Source: Diphasiastrum complanatum | Taxonomy: Eukaryota; Streptophyta; Lycopodiopsida; Lycopodiales; Lycopodiaceae | Assembly: GCA_029204225.1 (NCBI GenBank) | Contig: CM055100.1 | Span: 25,923,106 to 25,987,105 of the forward strand | DNA: 64,000 nt | Reading direction: 5' to 3' | In this document: positions 11,012 through 22,189 of the stretch, in pieces | Layout of the letters: each line of letters starts with the position of its first letter | Numbering within the stretch: position 1 is the first letter of the stretch | Notes under the pieces: model-generated | What the model was told of the DNA's origin: nothing | Databases searched by the model: none | What the model saw: only the letters and a program-made list of their open reading frames with translations | Made by a program: the position numbers and the translations under genes

Positions 11012-12111
11012 TCAAATCTGACATCTCTCACTGTTTTCACAGTGCTCATGTCTGGCATGTAGGTAGTATGACGAATTTTTGTCATAACCTACCAGAAATC
11101 CTTGCTCGGCTTTCTCATCAAGCTTCTTACGAAGCTTATCAGGAATATGTGCATAAGCTGCACAGCCAAAGATTCTGTCATGAGACAGGTTGGGCTTTCT
11201 ACCCCACCATAGCTCGTGTGGTGTCGTGTGAGGGACACCAGACTTACCTGTCCTATTCTGGATGTATGCGGCTGTAGCTACTGCTTCAGCCCACAATACT
11301 CTTGGAGCCTTCGAGTAGGCCATCATACATCTGGCTGCTTCCATCAGGGTTCTGTTCTTCCTTTCTGCAACACCATTGTGCTACGGTGTGTAGGCTGCGG
11401 TTCTTCTGTGAATGATGTCACGATCATTGCAGAAGTGAATGGAGCGATTCAGATGTATTCGCCACCTCGATCTGTCCCAATTTGCTTCACTTTGTTGCAT
11501 GTACATCTCTCAATCCAATTCACATATTCTGTGAATTTATCAAGTGCTTCATATTTATTCTGAATAAAATACACTCTGGCAAATTTGCTATAATCATCAA
11601 TGAAGGTTATATAATACTTTGAACCTCCTACTGAGATCACATTGAATGGTCTGCAGATGTCAGAATGCACTAACTCCAGAATCTTAGTCGTTCTATAGGA
11701 GTCTTTGATGAATGGAGTGCGTGACATCTTGCCCTTCAAACTTGCATCACAGGTGGTCGAACTGGTTGCATTCGAGATGCTGACCCCTGTTATTGCTCCA
11801 TGATGGCTTGCTTGATAAAGTGCCATTGAGTTCATGTGGCATAGTCTTCTATGCCACGGAGTGTCTGGCGAGTCATCATGAGTCTGATGCACCTGATCTG
11901 CAAGTAGGCGTACCTTCAGATAATATAGGTTTCCTTTCCTTCTGTCTTGAGCGATCAATGTACTGGTACCGGCGTCAATCACATTGCATGCTTCGTCAGA
12001 AAACGCATCCCTGCATGTGTTATTCTTGCTACAGAAGACAAGTCTTGTTGCAGAGTAGGCACGAACAGAACGTCTTCGAGTCGTCTGTCTCTGCCATTGG
12101 TGTTGAGCCAC
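11012..12111 (-). pseudogene. Copia A gag-pre-integrase and integrase
   Basis: The gag-pre-integrase motif WHRRLCHMN lies near 11850. The integrase core follows with HSDICRPF (first Asp, near 11665), FIDDYSKF and TDRGGEYI (second Asp, near 11455). After a break comes the C-terminal part with APRVLWAEAVATAAYIQNR near 11270 and IFGCAAYAHIP near 11160. The segment holding the catalytic Glu (about 11345-11450) is out of frame. Catalytic metal ligands are partly retained, but the frame is not continuous. Confidence 0.85.
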
Positions 12112-12335
12112 AGTGAACCAATACCGTTCACTTGATTTTTGGATCCATCTCCAAGAACTATGAATCTTGAAGGATTTGCACTTCTGAAATCAAACATTAT
12201 TTGTCTTGATGTCACAAAGTGTGAGGTGGCTCCTGAGTCTAGGATCACCTCATGTGTGTCAGATGTTGATGTTGCACACACGTCTTCACAAATGTAGGCG
12301 GTCAAACAGTTTCTGTTCGTTCTTTCCTTGCCCAT
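11979..12335 (-). pseudogene. Copia A protease
   Basis: The aspartic protease signature DSGATSHFV lies near 12230, followed by ILGDG-like and LxxVLFVPTL motifs that match Copia protease regions. The active-site Asp-Ser-Gly is intact. The frame is joined to gag only through a frameshift near 12335-12385. Confidence 0.8.
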
Positions 12336-12383
12336 CTTTGAGCTCTTGGACTCCTCAACATAGGATGAACTGTTGCTATTCTC

Positions 12384-13290
12384 CTATCTGTTCTGTGCTG
12401 ATTTGTTTCTCGGGTTCTGGCGGCAATCCACGGTTGCATGACCCTTCTTGTGATAGTGGATACACTCAATCTTGGGATTGAGCCAGCATGTATCAACCGT
12501 ATGCCCATCTCTTCTGCATCTCACGCAAGTTTTCTTGTCTGCACCTTGCTGCTTGGACCTCTCTTTGCTCTTCCAGTTGCCTTTGCTGGTCCCTTCTGCT
12601 TGCCGATCATGATCATGCCTCTGATTCGACTCCCTCTTTGGCTTAAATTGTTTCTTGGATTTTTTTTTGTTGTCGTAGAGGGCCTGGTCAAAACCATCCT
12701 TGTGATCAAGATGTTCTCTGGCCTCAACTTCCTCTCGAATCTCGACAATCGCCTTTTCGAGGTTCATGGGGTAGGATCTTTCGCGAGTAGGGTCCTTGTT
12801 GTCTGGAATGATCTGGGTAAGGCTCTCAACAGATAGGTGAGCTGCTTCTCAGTTGACACAGCATTCTCTGCCCCAAAGTTATGTAGTGACAGAAACAGGT
12901 CCTTTATCTTTCTTACAAAAGAAGTGAGGTCTTTTCCATCCCACTGTAAATTCGTCAGTTGATCTTTCAGCATCATGATTTGACTTCTTGATTTCGTCTG
13001 AAATCTCGTGAGCAATGCATCCCACATCTCCTTAACTTTGGAGAGTGTAGCCAGGTCAAGTGTGAGACTATCTTCGATGGAAGATGATAGCAAGGCTACT
13101 GCCTTGTCGTTTTCCTCCCTCCATTTGCATAGCTCCTTGTTGTAGGCATCTCTCTTGTGCCATCCACCCAAGGGAATAATCTTTCGCCCTTGAGTATGAG
13201 TGATGTCTTAACTTTCCAGGCTAGAAAATTAGATCCTGAAGAATCAAGAATTGTGCAGATCTTGCTTTGCATGCTGTTGATTGAAGCCAT
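12384..13290 (-). pseudogene. Copia A gag with two zinc knuckles
   Basis: The N-terminus starts at 13290 (MASINSMQSKICTILDSSG) and carries a UBN2-type gag domain spread over two frames, with a frameshift near 13130. The C-terminal part has a CCHC knuckle CVRCRRDGHTVDTC near 12520 and a second, CIHYHKKGHATVDC, near 12440. In the second, one Cys is replaced by Tyr. A homologous gag on the plus strand lies at 36508-37239, so the family has at least two members in the window. Confidence 0.85.
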
Positions 13291-13394
13291 TGCTTCTTGG
13301 AGTCTATTCCCTTGTTGATTATTGTTTGTCTGGATGCTTGGCCTCCTGGATTTGATAGCCTTTTGGCTATGTCAGATTATGACAAGATAGGTAG

Positions 13395-13406
13395 GCTCTG
13401 ATACCA
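13395..13406 (-). other. Primer binding site of Copia A
   Basis: On the minus strand this reads TGGTATCAGAGC, complementary to the 3' end of initiator Met tRNA, one base from the end of the 5' LTR. Confidence 0.9.
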
Positions 13407-13407
13407 C

Positions 13408-14185
13408 TGATGGAAAGAAGAAATCGTGAAATAGTCGCGAAAGTGAAGCGACCGCGATTTCTACGCGATTCGAATGGAGTTCAGATGTGGTCGCTAGACA
13501 CTGCCAATTGAGTCACTCCTATAGTCCTCCAGAATGTAGTCAGGCACTGTTGATTTACGTTTATGAATGAATGCAACATTCAACAAATTCAATCAATGTG
13601 CAGAATTAAAATTAATGGGAGAATCAGACACACGAATAATAGCAGACACATTTGCATACAAGATCACACAACATAAAAGAAGACATGTGCTCAATGGCTA
13701 CAAGATCATCTATCAATTTTCTTTGATTCTTAGAGCACTACATGCAGATCCACGCAGTGCGTTGGCATGAGAGAAATATGGTTTCTCTCACGAATGGCTG
13801 TCTCTCATACTAGCGAACTTGTGGATCTCTATGGATCCTGATCACAGAACTCGTCTCGCACGCAGGCGGACTTCTTGTCTGTATTTCGTCTTGATTGCTT
13901 ACTACATCAAATCAGATATCTATACTCCTTGGTACTTGCATGATCTTTGCTGGTTGGAGTGCGAGGGCAGAATAGGGTTTCATTTCTGTCGTTAGACTTT
14001 CTCGTGTTGGACCGCAAAAAAAAAAATTCTCGTTCGTGAATCTTTCGTGTTCGTGTCTTTTTCTCAGATGTTCGCGAACATCTTCGTGCTTTGTGTCTCT
14101 TGACTTTCGTGTTCGCGAACATCTTCGTCAGGCAGAGGGCTGAAAGCTAGCAAAGCTTTGTAATTAGAAATGTTTTGTTTCTTCA
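13408..14185 (-). repeat. 5' LTR of Copia A
   Basis: 778 bp, starting TG and ending CA on the plus strand. It pairs with 8086-9076 and lacks the 170 bp segment of that copy. It carries a perfect 16-base palindrome GATGTTCGCGAACATC at 14067-14082 and a second TGTTCGCGAACA at 14110-14121. Confidence 0.9.
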
Positions 14186-14190
14186 ACTAC

Positions 14191-14250
14191 TTTGGCGGTC
14201 ATCCAAGTACAAGATGTCCAATCAAAAATCCGCACTTATTACAAGGATAG
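14191..14250 (+). pseudogene. Gag-like protein, last part, beyond Copia A
   Basis: This continues the frame of 7597-8085 after the target duplication and ends at a TAG (14248-14250). It supplies GGHPSTRCP of a Cys/His knuckle. It overlaps, in another frame, the first exon-like part of the transposase-like pseudogene, so the exact border between the two old units is unclear. Confidence 0.45.
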
Positions 14251-14379
14251 AATGTGGAGCAGAGGTTACGACAGCCAAAAATCCAAGGATAACAATAAGC
14301 GAAAAAGAGTTATTTTAAAAGGTATTGACGAGCTTTCATCAAGTGGGAGTCAATGGAAAAAAAGAATATATGTTTTCAA

Positions 14380-14474
14380 GTAAGATTTTGTTAGACTATT
14401 CATGTGTTTTGTTTCATCTAGCACATCAATGGTTGTGAATTGTTTTGTTCTAAATCTTATTTTTATTTTTCCAG
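14380..14474 (+). other. Predicted intron 1 of the transposase-like pseudogene
   Basis: The donor is CAA|GTAAGA and the acceptor TTTTTATTTTTCCAG. Removal joins YVFK to SALVTNEN in frame, which supports a true intron of 95 bases. Confidence 0.55.
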
Positions 14475-15149
14475 ATCAGCTTTAGTCACCAATGAAAATC
14501 TGAAAGACAAGGACATGATTGGAAAGTTTGTGAGTGTAGTACTTACAGCCAAGTCAACAGCAAGTCAACTAGAAAATCAACGATATTCTCGAATCAAGTC
14601 CAAGATTGCAGATGCCCTTATGGGCGAAGTCGGCAAGATCATTTACCGAAAATTGATACAAGGAGCATGTGATTATTCTGGTATTAGCAAGGATGCATAT
14701 GACACAATGTTTAAAATTATCAAAGAGGCATTTGGACAAGTACATATAGAAATTTTTCCTATTCCTCGGCCCTTTCAAATCAAATTAGAGAGGGATGTGT
14801 TAAATAGGGGTTTGCAAAACATCATTGGTATTCCTTACCATATCAATGAAATTTATAACTCAAAACATGGCACTTTGTCATATGATTTCACCAACAATAT
14901 GTTTGTAGATCTGAATCATTTACTGAGATTTACTGTAAAGTTTTATGGAATCGCAAATGAAAGTGTTGAAAAATTGATATTAGTTCTCTAGTTCTCAAGT
15001 TAGATGAATCAGAAGTAATAAAGGGACAAAAGCTGGAAAGGGTTAGTGTTACACTTATGAATGGAGCATTAAGCAATACCATAAACTCGGAGAGTCTTGA
15101 TTTCAGTGTGCAGTCCGAAAATAATATTTAGTGGTTGGCAGCTTTCCAG

Positions 15150-15290
15150 GTTTAAATCTATTCTATTGAGTACTAGCAACTAATTCATTTCAAGAATTAA
15201 TGGTTTTGTATTTTAAGCTAATATTGTTTAGTTATTATAGGTTTGAGTTCAATTCTCTTAAAATAGTTCATGACTTTGTGTTTCAAACAG
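15150..15290 (+). other. Predicted intron 2 of the transposase-like pseudogene
   Basis: The donor is CCAG|GTTTAAAT and the acceptor TTTCAAACAG. Removal joins WLAAFQ to VLKEDHDILFW in frame, leaving a 141-base intron. Confidence 0.5.
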
Positions 15291-16330
15291 GTTTTAAAAG
15301 AAGATCATGACATTCTATTTTGGATTTCTAGTAAAATAGATTATCCAGAGATAATTAAGAATCATATGAGCAATACACCACTCAATGTTCCTGGAATAGG
15401 TGATTTTAAGATGGAATGGCATTTGGCTGGAGACCTGAAGTCGTTGAAGTGCATGTTCAACGTTTCACATGGAGCAAATTCAAAACATCCATGCCTCTAT
15501 TGCATGAAAACTACACATGACATGTCGAAGAGCATGAGAGTTCAAGGGATATAGAAGATCCGACTTGGAAACCAATATTACCGATTCCGCTTAAAAATGT
15601 TCACATTTGTACACTACATGGAGAGGTTAGAATTATCGAAAAATTGATATACCTTCATATTTGGTTTGCTTGGAATACTAAGCCAGAGTCATTAGCCAAA
15701 AAGGCAATAGCTCGATTGGAAGAAGTTTTATCAAACACGAGACTTCATAAAGGACACATTAAAATAGGACGAGAGGCTTTCAGGGAAAATGGGAAACATC
15801 TCATCCAAACCAAGTATAGGAGGATCCAAAGCTCGTCGTTTCTTATCAAAACATTCCGGAAAACCAACTAAAATCCAGTACTCAATTTGGATAGATGTAC
15901 TCAATGCCACAAAGGATTTTGAAGAAAAAGGAACAACAAGGATTAAAAAAGTTGAAGTCTGGACAAAGCTTGACAACATGATCAAATTGCTCAGAAAAGA
16001 TAAATTGTCTGATACTGATGTCCTACTAATTGAGAAATCAACAATTGAGTTTGTGGATGCAGTTAAAGATGCCTGGGGTGAAGATCATATCACTAATTAT
16101 ATGGCAAATCTCTTTTCAATGTAACTGACTCTTCGATTTATAATCTCATTGCACATGCTAAATTTAAAATGATTAATATGACAATATTTGTATCTCTGAT
16201 ATTGCAGCACATTTTACGACATCATGCATCATTTTTTGCAAAAGCTTACGGCAGTCTAAGTATTTGGTCATCACAAGGAATGGAGAAATCGCATTGGCAA
16301 GCCAGAGCAGCATTTCATCGACTAGATTAA

Positions 16331-16648
16331 CAAATTATCATAAATTCAAAAAGGCGTGCAAATTTATAAACGAAAATAATATTGATGCAAGACTCAACCC
16401 ATAGTAATTTTCATGATATCAGACGAAAAAAGTATATGTATTATATCGCATCATTTCAAGTACAATGCAAATTTATTTAAGAGGAGTCTACAACATTTAT
16501 TACAAATGCTTACACATACTAGCTCCTACATGGTCATTCCATCACTCGGGATTCACCATGAGCCTCACAAGATTTCTAATTGTTGTCCTAGCTAGTATTT
16601 ATCGGCTCTCTCCTCTTCTTTCTCAGAGACCTCCTCAGTCTAAGGTGA
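16331..16648. other. Intergenic, nothing recognised
   Basis: Short open frames without motifs. This could be the trailing part of the transposase-like unit, but nothing supports that. Confidence 0.4.
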
Positions 16649-17020
16649 GGGGTGCTTTGGAATAGCTTTAATCCAGCATCTTGGGGATTCCTCAAAATCA
16701 AACAACAAGATTTTCTTTCAACATTTGGCGCCATTGACAACTTGCTTACATTTACACAATACACTCAAATTTCAATAGCCATGTCCCTCACCTCTAATTT
16801 TACACTTGTTCCGTTTTCAATTCTTGCAGCATATGCTTCACATTTCTTTTGATTCCCATTCTAATCATCTTTGTCTATGCAGCACTTTTTTTTTCAATTA
16901 ACCAACTATTTTCTAAGACCCACTTGACCCACTTGTTTCACGCTCCACATTACCCACCATTTTTTTAACCTTTTTTTACCACACCTTTTCACCCACCACC
17001 ACCCTATTCCCAAACACTTT
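16649..17020. mobile_element. Possible MITE with imperfect terminal inverted repeats
   Basis: The left end GGGTGCTTTGGAATAG and the right end read on the other strand, AAGTGTTTGGGAATAG, are imperfect inverted repeats about 370 bp apart. The intervening DNA has no coding capacity. No convincing target duplication was found, so the ends and the class are uncertain. Confidence 0.3.
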
Positions 17021-17074
17021 GTCTGTGGGGAGAATCGGCAAGTAGTATTATCATACTACTTTGTACTTACCATG

Positions 17075-18205
17075 GATACTGACAATTTAGAAGAACGGTA
17101 ATGAATGGGAAGTCTTGAAAGAAGCTTTCATAAAACAATTCAAACCTGATAGATTATCAGATAGTCATTTTGTGTGAATAAGCCAAATCAAAATGAAAGA
17201 AAAAGAAAAAGTAAGGGATTATATTGAACTATTTAAATGTCTTCACGGTCAATGTCAAGAAGGATTGACTGAAAGAACGTTAATCAATTGGTTCATAGTC
17301 GATCTTCCAAAAAGGATTCAGAACGTGAGTTTAAACATGTTGATGATTATTGTCAACTAAAGCAAGCCATGTTAAATGCAATAAGGGAAGAAGACAAAGA
17401 GTCAGATGATGAGGATCATCATTTTGATAACTGCCAAGAAAATTCAAAAAAACAAAGAAGAGTACGTCCTGTTGAGGAGATTACAGAATAATGAATATTT
17501 CACAGATCATGCATTGTCGATATGCGGGATGAATTCAAAAGAATCACCAAAATCCATAAAAAAAACAATTAGATGAGATTCAAAAATCCTTAAAAGATCT
17601 TCAAACCCAGAACACATACCCCAGACGACGAGGTGTATGGTGTTCCGTTTGTAGAGGAAATCACACTGACAATGAATGTCCAAATAAGGGCCCAACACAC
17701 AATCCATCTCGATGTATGTTTTGTAATAAATCTAATCATGAATCTTTTAAGTACCCCTATGATCTAGTTAATCAATCCAGACAACAACAGAGACTCCCGA
17801 ATCAATCACATGTGCAACAGCCACAAGAAGTCGTTGGTACTGCACAAGCTCGCTGGTACCGCAAAAGAAAGTACAAGTCCTACAAAGAACCAATGGTGAT
17901 AATAACCAATTGTTACCTAGAAATAAGAACCATGCACATGTTAATTATGTTGATGAGCAAGCATCATGCTCCCATGATTCTTTGTATTACTCAGAGGAGG
18001 TTCCCATTTTTTATTCTTATGCAGATCTAGAAACATCTATCCAATGTGGCTATGTTGTCACACCTGTTGGCAAACTTAATGGATGTTGGGTCAGTGGGCA
18101 ACAAGGCCACAGGTTCTTTACTTGTGAATTAAATAGGCACATCCAAGAACAAGCAATTAGAGTGATGACAAGAGCCCAATTGCAACAAAAAAAAAATGAA
18201 TGACA
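17075..18205 (+). pseudogene. Gypsy gag and zinc-knuckle region
   Basis: Gag coding starts around MDTDNLEE (17072) and continues through DYIELFKCLHGQCQEGLTE near 17250, interrupted by stops (about 17105 and 17177) and frameshifts. The first knuckle region reads CSVCRGNHTDNECP and CMFCNKSNHESFKYP between 17645 and 17765. A further knuckle CWVSGQQGHRFFTC lies near 18085, where the second Cys of a CxxC pair has become Ser. Lys/Gln-rich tails follow. Confidence 0.65.
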
Positions 18206-18564
18206 CTAGATCTAAGGGTAAGAACATTGAAGAAGATGAGTCTTCTACCACTTCAATGTCACCCAGATCTTATCCTTATCCTATAGTCGAGTAAGAGAGG
18301 TATAATCAAGTTCAAGATGAACTACTTTGAGAATACAAAAAAGAACTTATTCCATTATCAGAGAAAACTAAATAAAAACATGTGCCACGACCCTCAAGAA
18401 TAGAGACCTTCTATAGTCTCAGATTATATTACCTTTGTATACCGTTCTGAAGCTATCCGAACCTCTATGCAAGATTAAACCTGAGAGCTACAACAGCCTG
18501 ATGAGGATGTGAAATACCTCATCACCTGGAGACTCCAAGGCCGACCCAACGAGTTGATGCTACC

Positions 18565-18936
18565 TTGTTTCAAACAGGAAAGACAAGAGGCTGCGTCACC
18601 TTACCTGTGAGCCATAAAGATCATGCTAATGTACTAGCTATCATCGATAGTGAGTCAGGAGTAAATACCATTTCGCTATCACTTGCGAAGCAATGGGGCA
18701 TCGGGCCTATTGTTCCACCAAAATATAGGCTGAATTTAGCTGACCAAACTTCAACCGAGCCACATGGACACATCAACGCCGTAACCGTCAAGATTGTTGG
18801 TCTTAAGTTTACAGTTGATTGCATGGTATTAGATCTCCCACAAGACAAGTCCACCTACCAGTTTTTGTTAGGAACTACATGGTTAACGAATGCTGAAATA
18901 ATCCAAGATTGGAAGAAACAATGCATTGTTTTTTAG
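18565..18936 (+). pseudogene. Gypsy-type aspartic protease
   Basis: A retropepsin-like fold is suggested by LAIIDSESGVNTIS (near 18640), the LADQTSTEPHG flap region and FLLGTTWLTNAEIIQDW near the end. The usual D-S/T-G active site reads Asp-Ser-Glu here, so the key Gly is lost and the enzyme should be inactive. The frame stops at a TAG in 18934-18936. Confidence 0.65.
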
Positions 18937-19332
18937 AATAGAAATCAAAGAATATCAGTAGATTCTTCCATTGGTAAAGCCAAACCAGTACGAGAGGAAG
19001 ATGAATGTTCCTCCAATACATATGAAGAAACCAATGTTTTTCCAACAATCCAAGGGCATTACGCACAATCTATCGATATCATTAACTGGGGACACGTATT
19101 AGCGACCATTGACTGTGTAGATGCTAATCAATGCAATAATGAATTGTTGTTTAATTCCAAAAGTCCAATAACGATCACATCTAGAATCATAGATCAACCA
19201 ATTATGGATGCCTTTTATGTTTCTTATGTTGATGCAGAGCTCATTCAGACAAAATGGCCCTCCCATTAGATGGAATGAGAAATTAGATGAGAGTTTTCGC
19301 AAACTCGAGCTTCTCATTTCCTCAGCTCCAGT

Positions 19333-19680
19333 TTGAGAATAGCGGATCCAGATTTGTTGTTCGTCATTAACACTGACACGAGTGATATGACTATTGGAGT
19401 TGTTCTCTTACCGGAGGGTCCCGTTGCCTTTGAGAGTAAAAAACTAACAGATGCGCAGGTCAGGTACACCACTCAGGAAAAAGAGCTTTTTGCGGTGATC
19501 CATGCTTTGAAATCATGGAGGCATTACCTATACGGTAATAAATTCGTGGCTAATGCAGATCATCAACCTTTAAAGTATTTTTGTAGTCAAAATGATTTGT
19601 GAGGTCGTAAGGCCAGATGGGTAGAACTCATGCAAGAATTTGACTCTGAAGTGCGGTATATCAAAGGCTACAGAACTTGA
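19333..19680 (+). pseudogene. Gypsy RNase H-like end of pol
   Basis: The sequence FVINTDTSDMTIGVVLLPEG followed by YTTQEKELFAVIHALKSWRHYL and ADHQPLKYF is the typical Ty3/Gypsy RT-connection/RNase H segment. A TGA at 19600-19602 interrupts it; RWVELMQEFDSEVRYIKG follows in frame. Integrase is missing. Confidence 0.8.
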
Positions 19681-19695
19681 ATAAGGGGGGAAGAA

Positions 19696-20160
19696 TGTCA
19701 TGCCCATGACTGGTCTCGGGTAGCATGTCCACGCTAGGGACTAGTAGACCAACAACCCGTAAGTTAATTGTGACTATAAGGGAATTGGGGCCCTTATGTG
19801 TACATGGTCATAATTAATGGTTGTAGGCCTAAACACATGGTGGTGGAGTTGGTATGGGTCTATCAGTGAGTCATTAGGGAACTGGATGACGTGGCCCAGA
19901 TCGGCTGCAGAGGAGTCCAACGAGGTGTCACAGTGCACTACTAGTGGTGCATGGGCCTTGGAGGGTATAAGTATACCTATTGGGCTCTCACTAGTGTATG
20001 CTTGATTTTGTGATTGGTAGCTACATGCTGCTGGTCCTCTTTCCATGACTCTGATTGATCCATAGCTTGGGGGCTAGATCCATACGATCTAGGTTTGGTC
20101 GGGTTGGCTTAACCACCACCTGCTCCTTTGTGTTGTTGCTTTGTATGGTATGCTTAGACT
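19696..20160 (+). repeat. Probable 3' LTR of the Gypsy remnant
   Basis: A purine tract AAGGGGGGAAGAA sits directly before TGTCATGCCC at 19696, the usual layout at a Gypsy 3' LTR. A TATA-like GGGTATAAGTATACC lies near 19970. The outer end and a partner LTR were not found. Confidence 0.5.
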
Positions 20161-20180
20161 AGAATCCTGTTGTGAGAACT

Positions 20181-21577
20181 TTATACCCTTGAAGACACAT
20201 GTTGAAGCTCCACCTCCTTTGCAATGACTTGCTCCCTCACAAAATGATATTGCACCTCAATATGCTTGCTCCTAGCATAGTTTTTGACAATAGAACTTTG
20301 ATCCATCATAAAGATGATCTTCTTCCTAAGAATAGATCTCCTTTCAATGATCATGTAATGCTCAAAATAGAAACAACCATAGTTGATATAGAGAATAGTA
20401 TCCACTTGTGATGCTTCACTATTTCTAACATCAATTTTACATATCAAGAAGTAACTAGTACATGAAGAATCAAATAGAATGTAAATAAAATGATTCCACC
20501 ATGATTCCAACTCTGAACAAGTAAAGTACACTTGAACAACACTTCTTTGCTGCTACTTTGACCTTACTTGAGTCTTCAACAAGCTACAAAAACAAATCCA
20601 TAATCTTTGCCAATTACCTCTCCTTTGATGCTCTTGACTAGCTCCAAATTGCCACCTTCCCTTTTGACTAGTTGAAGCGCTTTGAGATCAACCTTTTGAT
20701 CATCAACTTGAAAAGTCATTGAAAAAACCTTGTTATCCAGATCTATTACTTGATTTTATAGCAAGATAACGTCCATCCACTTACACAGTTCCATCTACAC
20801 AATAAAATCTTCCAAAGGATGTCTCACTCTTCATAAGAGCTTGATACTCAAGATCTATTGCTTGGATCCACTCCTCTTCTTTCCTTGCTTGATCTACACT
20901 TGTAAGCACATCCAAAGAGGTTAGGAAGGCAACATAATTTCCAGAAACTACTTGCTTACCCTTTTGATTATATGTGAGCCTTGAAGGTACTTGTCTTTCC
21001 CTTGATGTTCTCCTTGGCTTTTGACTTGATGAAGATATTCCTCATTGATCAAGATATCTTGAAGATCCATCAAACTTGACAAAGTCTTTTGAATAGCAAT
21101 ATTTTGAACAATGTTAGCATGAGCATCCAACAAGCCATTAAGAATCACTTGAATAAGATCTCCTTCCTTAATGCTTTCATCAATGCAAGCCAACTCATCA
21201 TTCAATGCTTTCATCCTCAAAACAAAAGTACTTGGACTTTCTTCATTCTTTTGCAAACAAGAGAAGATTTGCCTTCTGAGAGTCAACACTCTAGAAGTAG
21301 ACTTGGATTCATAAAACTTCTTCAATGAATCCCAAGCTTCCAAAGATAATGTGCACTTACCAACTTCCTTGAGAAGCTCATTGGTAACATTTATCTTTAT
21401 CATGTGTAGAGCCTTCTTGACCCTCTTGTCATACCTCACTTGATCTTGTTGTGTTGCTAGTATCTCATCCAAACCTACAACAATATCCAAAACATCATTC
21501 ATCTCAAGAAGTGACTCCATCCTCACTTTCCACAATGAATAGTTACTTGAGGTAAGCCTATCATTGGCTTCCAACAT
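20181..21577 (-). pseudogene. Internally deleted Copia C: gag and RNase H end
   Basis: The gag (20948-21577) is one open frame of 209 residues starting MLEANDRLTSSNYSLWKVRM, a UBN2 gag with LLKEVGKCTLSLEAWDSLKK and STFVLRMKALNDELACI. Downstream on this strand, about 20800-20940, is the RT approach segment (EEEWIQAIDLEYQALMKSET). At 20190-20300 is the RNase H end (SIVKNYARSKHIEVQYHFVR). Zinc knuckle, protease, integrase and the RT core are missing, so two deletions are implied. Confidence 0.75.
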
Positions 21578-22177
21578 GACTCAAATTGAGGGTGCCATGT
21601 AGCAATGACCTGATCTTCTTTTTCAACCTGTTTCAATGCAAAAATCACTTCTTTGGACAACAACAAATGCTTTAAAAAGAAATCACCAAGATTTGAAACT
21701 ATCTCACAAATTCTCTTTTAGCACTTATACCAAGCAAATCAACACATAGTCGTGGAATCTTGATCAACCTATGATCTATCCTCAATCTAATGACTTTTGC
21801 CAGTTCCTAAGATTGAAATACACTCAAATGAAGTCCATCAACCTCACTATCTAGAAATCCAATCAAAATTAGGGTTTTGACGAAATCACAAAAAATTGAC
21901 TATTCCAAATCTACATGCAAATACTGAAATGTTGATTATGCAAATCTAATAGCCACCACTAAGGCTGATCCAATGATCCAAAAATCGGCCAAATTCAGTA
22001 TGTGAAATCAAAAATTGGAGTTGATCAAGTTTATAGACCTATATAGGGTTTTGATCTACAAAAGATCCAATCTACAAAAGCAAAAAACTCAATTTTGATG
22101 TAGAATCCCCTCTAGCCTTGATATCTTCACCAAATCATTGATAGATCTGATATCCTCCTTCATAACCTGAAACACAA

Positions 22178-22189
22178 GGTCTGATACCA
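22178..22189 (-). other. Primer binding site of Copia C
   Basis: On the minus strand this reads TGGTATCAGACC, one base off the initiator Met tRNA site, directly before the LTR start TG at 22190 (plus view). Confidence 0.75.

Larger units (their letters stand above)
8086..14185 (-). mobile_element. Complete Copia retrotransposon A, 6.1 kb
   Basis: A minus-strand LTR retrotransposon bounded by the 5 bp target duplication ACTAC (8081-8085 and 14186-14190). In element order it has: 5' LTR (13408-14185), Met-tRNA primer site (13395-13406), gag, protease, integrase, reverse transcriptase, RNase H, a purine tract (9077-9086 on this strand), 3' LTR (8086-9076). Domain order integrase before RT defines Copia. 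The reading frame is broken by many frameshifts, so it is not autonomous now. It landed in an older gag-like frame. Confidence 0.92.
14192..16330 (+). pseudogene. Intron-bearing transposase-like gene, broken
   Basis: A chain of coding-like blocks with plausible GT-AG introns at 14380-14474, 15150-15290 and 16121-16207. The first two keep the reading frame. Conserved-looking blocks in order: KLDESEVIKGQKLERVSVTL (about 15000), WHLAGDLKSLKCMF with HPCLYC (15415-15510), IPLKNVHICTLHGEVRIIEK (about 15580-15640), KPSIGGSKARRFLS (about 15810) and GSLSIWSSQGMEKSHW (about 16250). The GDxK ... HPCxxC ... CTLH ... EK pattern resembles large DDE-transposase-like or repeat-encoded proteins of eukaryotes, by recall only; no family name is claimed. 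Lesions: frameshifts near 14988, 15530 and 15800, a stop near 15130, and a frame mismatch across the third intron. It could be a transposon relic or a decayed domesticated gene. Confidence 0.5.
17050..19695 (+). mobile_element. Gypsy retrotransposon remnant lacking RT
   Basis: In order: gag (17075-17490), zinc knuckles (17630-17790 and about 18085-18140), protease (18565-18936), the end of RT/RNase H (19333-19680), a purine-rich tract (19683-19695) and an LTR start. The reverse transcriptase palm and the integrase are absent: protease-side sequence runs to about 19310 and RNase H begins at 19333. This is an internally deleted element with no complete protein. Confidence 0.7.
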
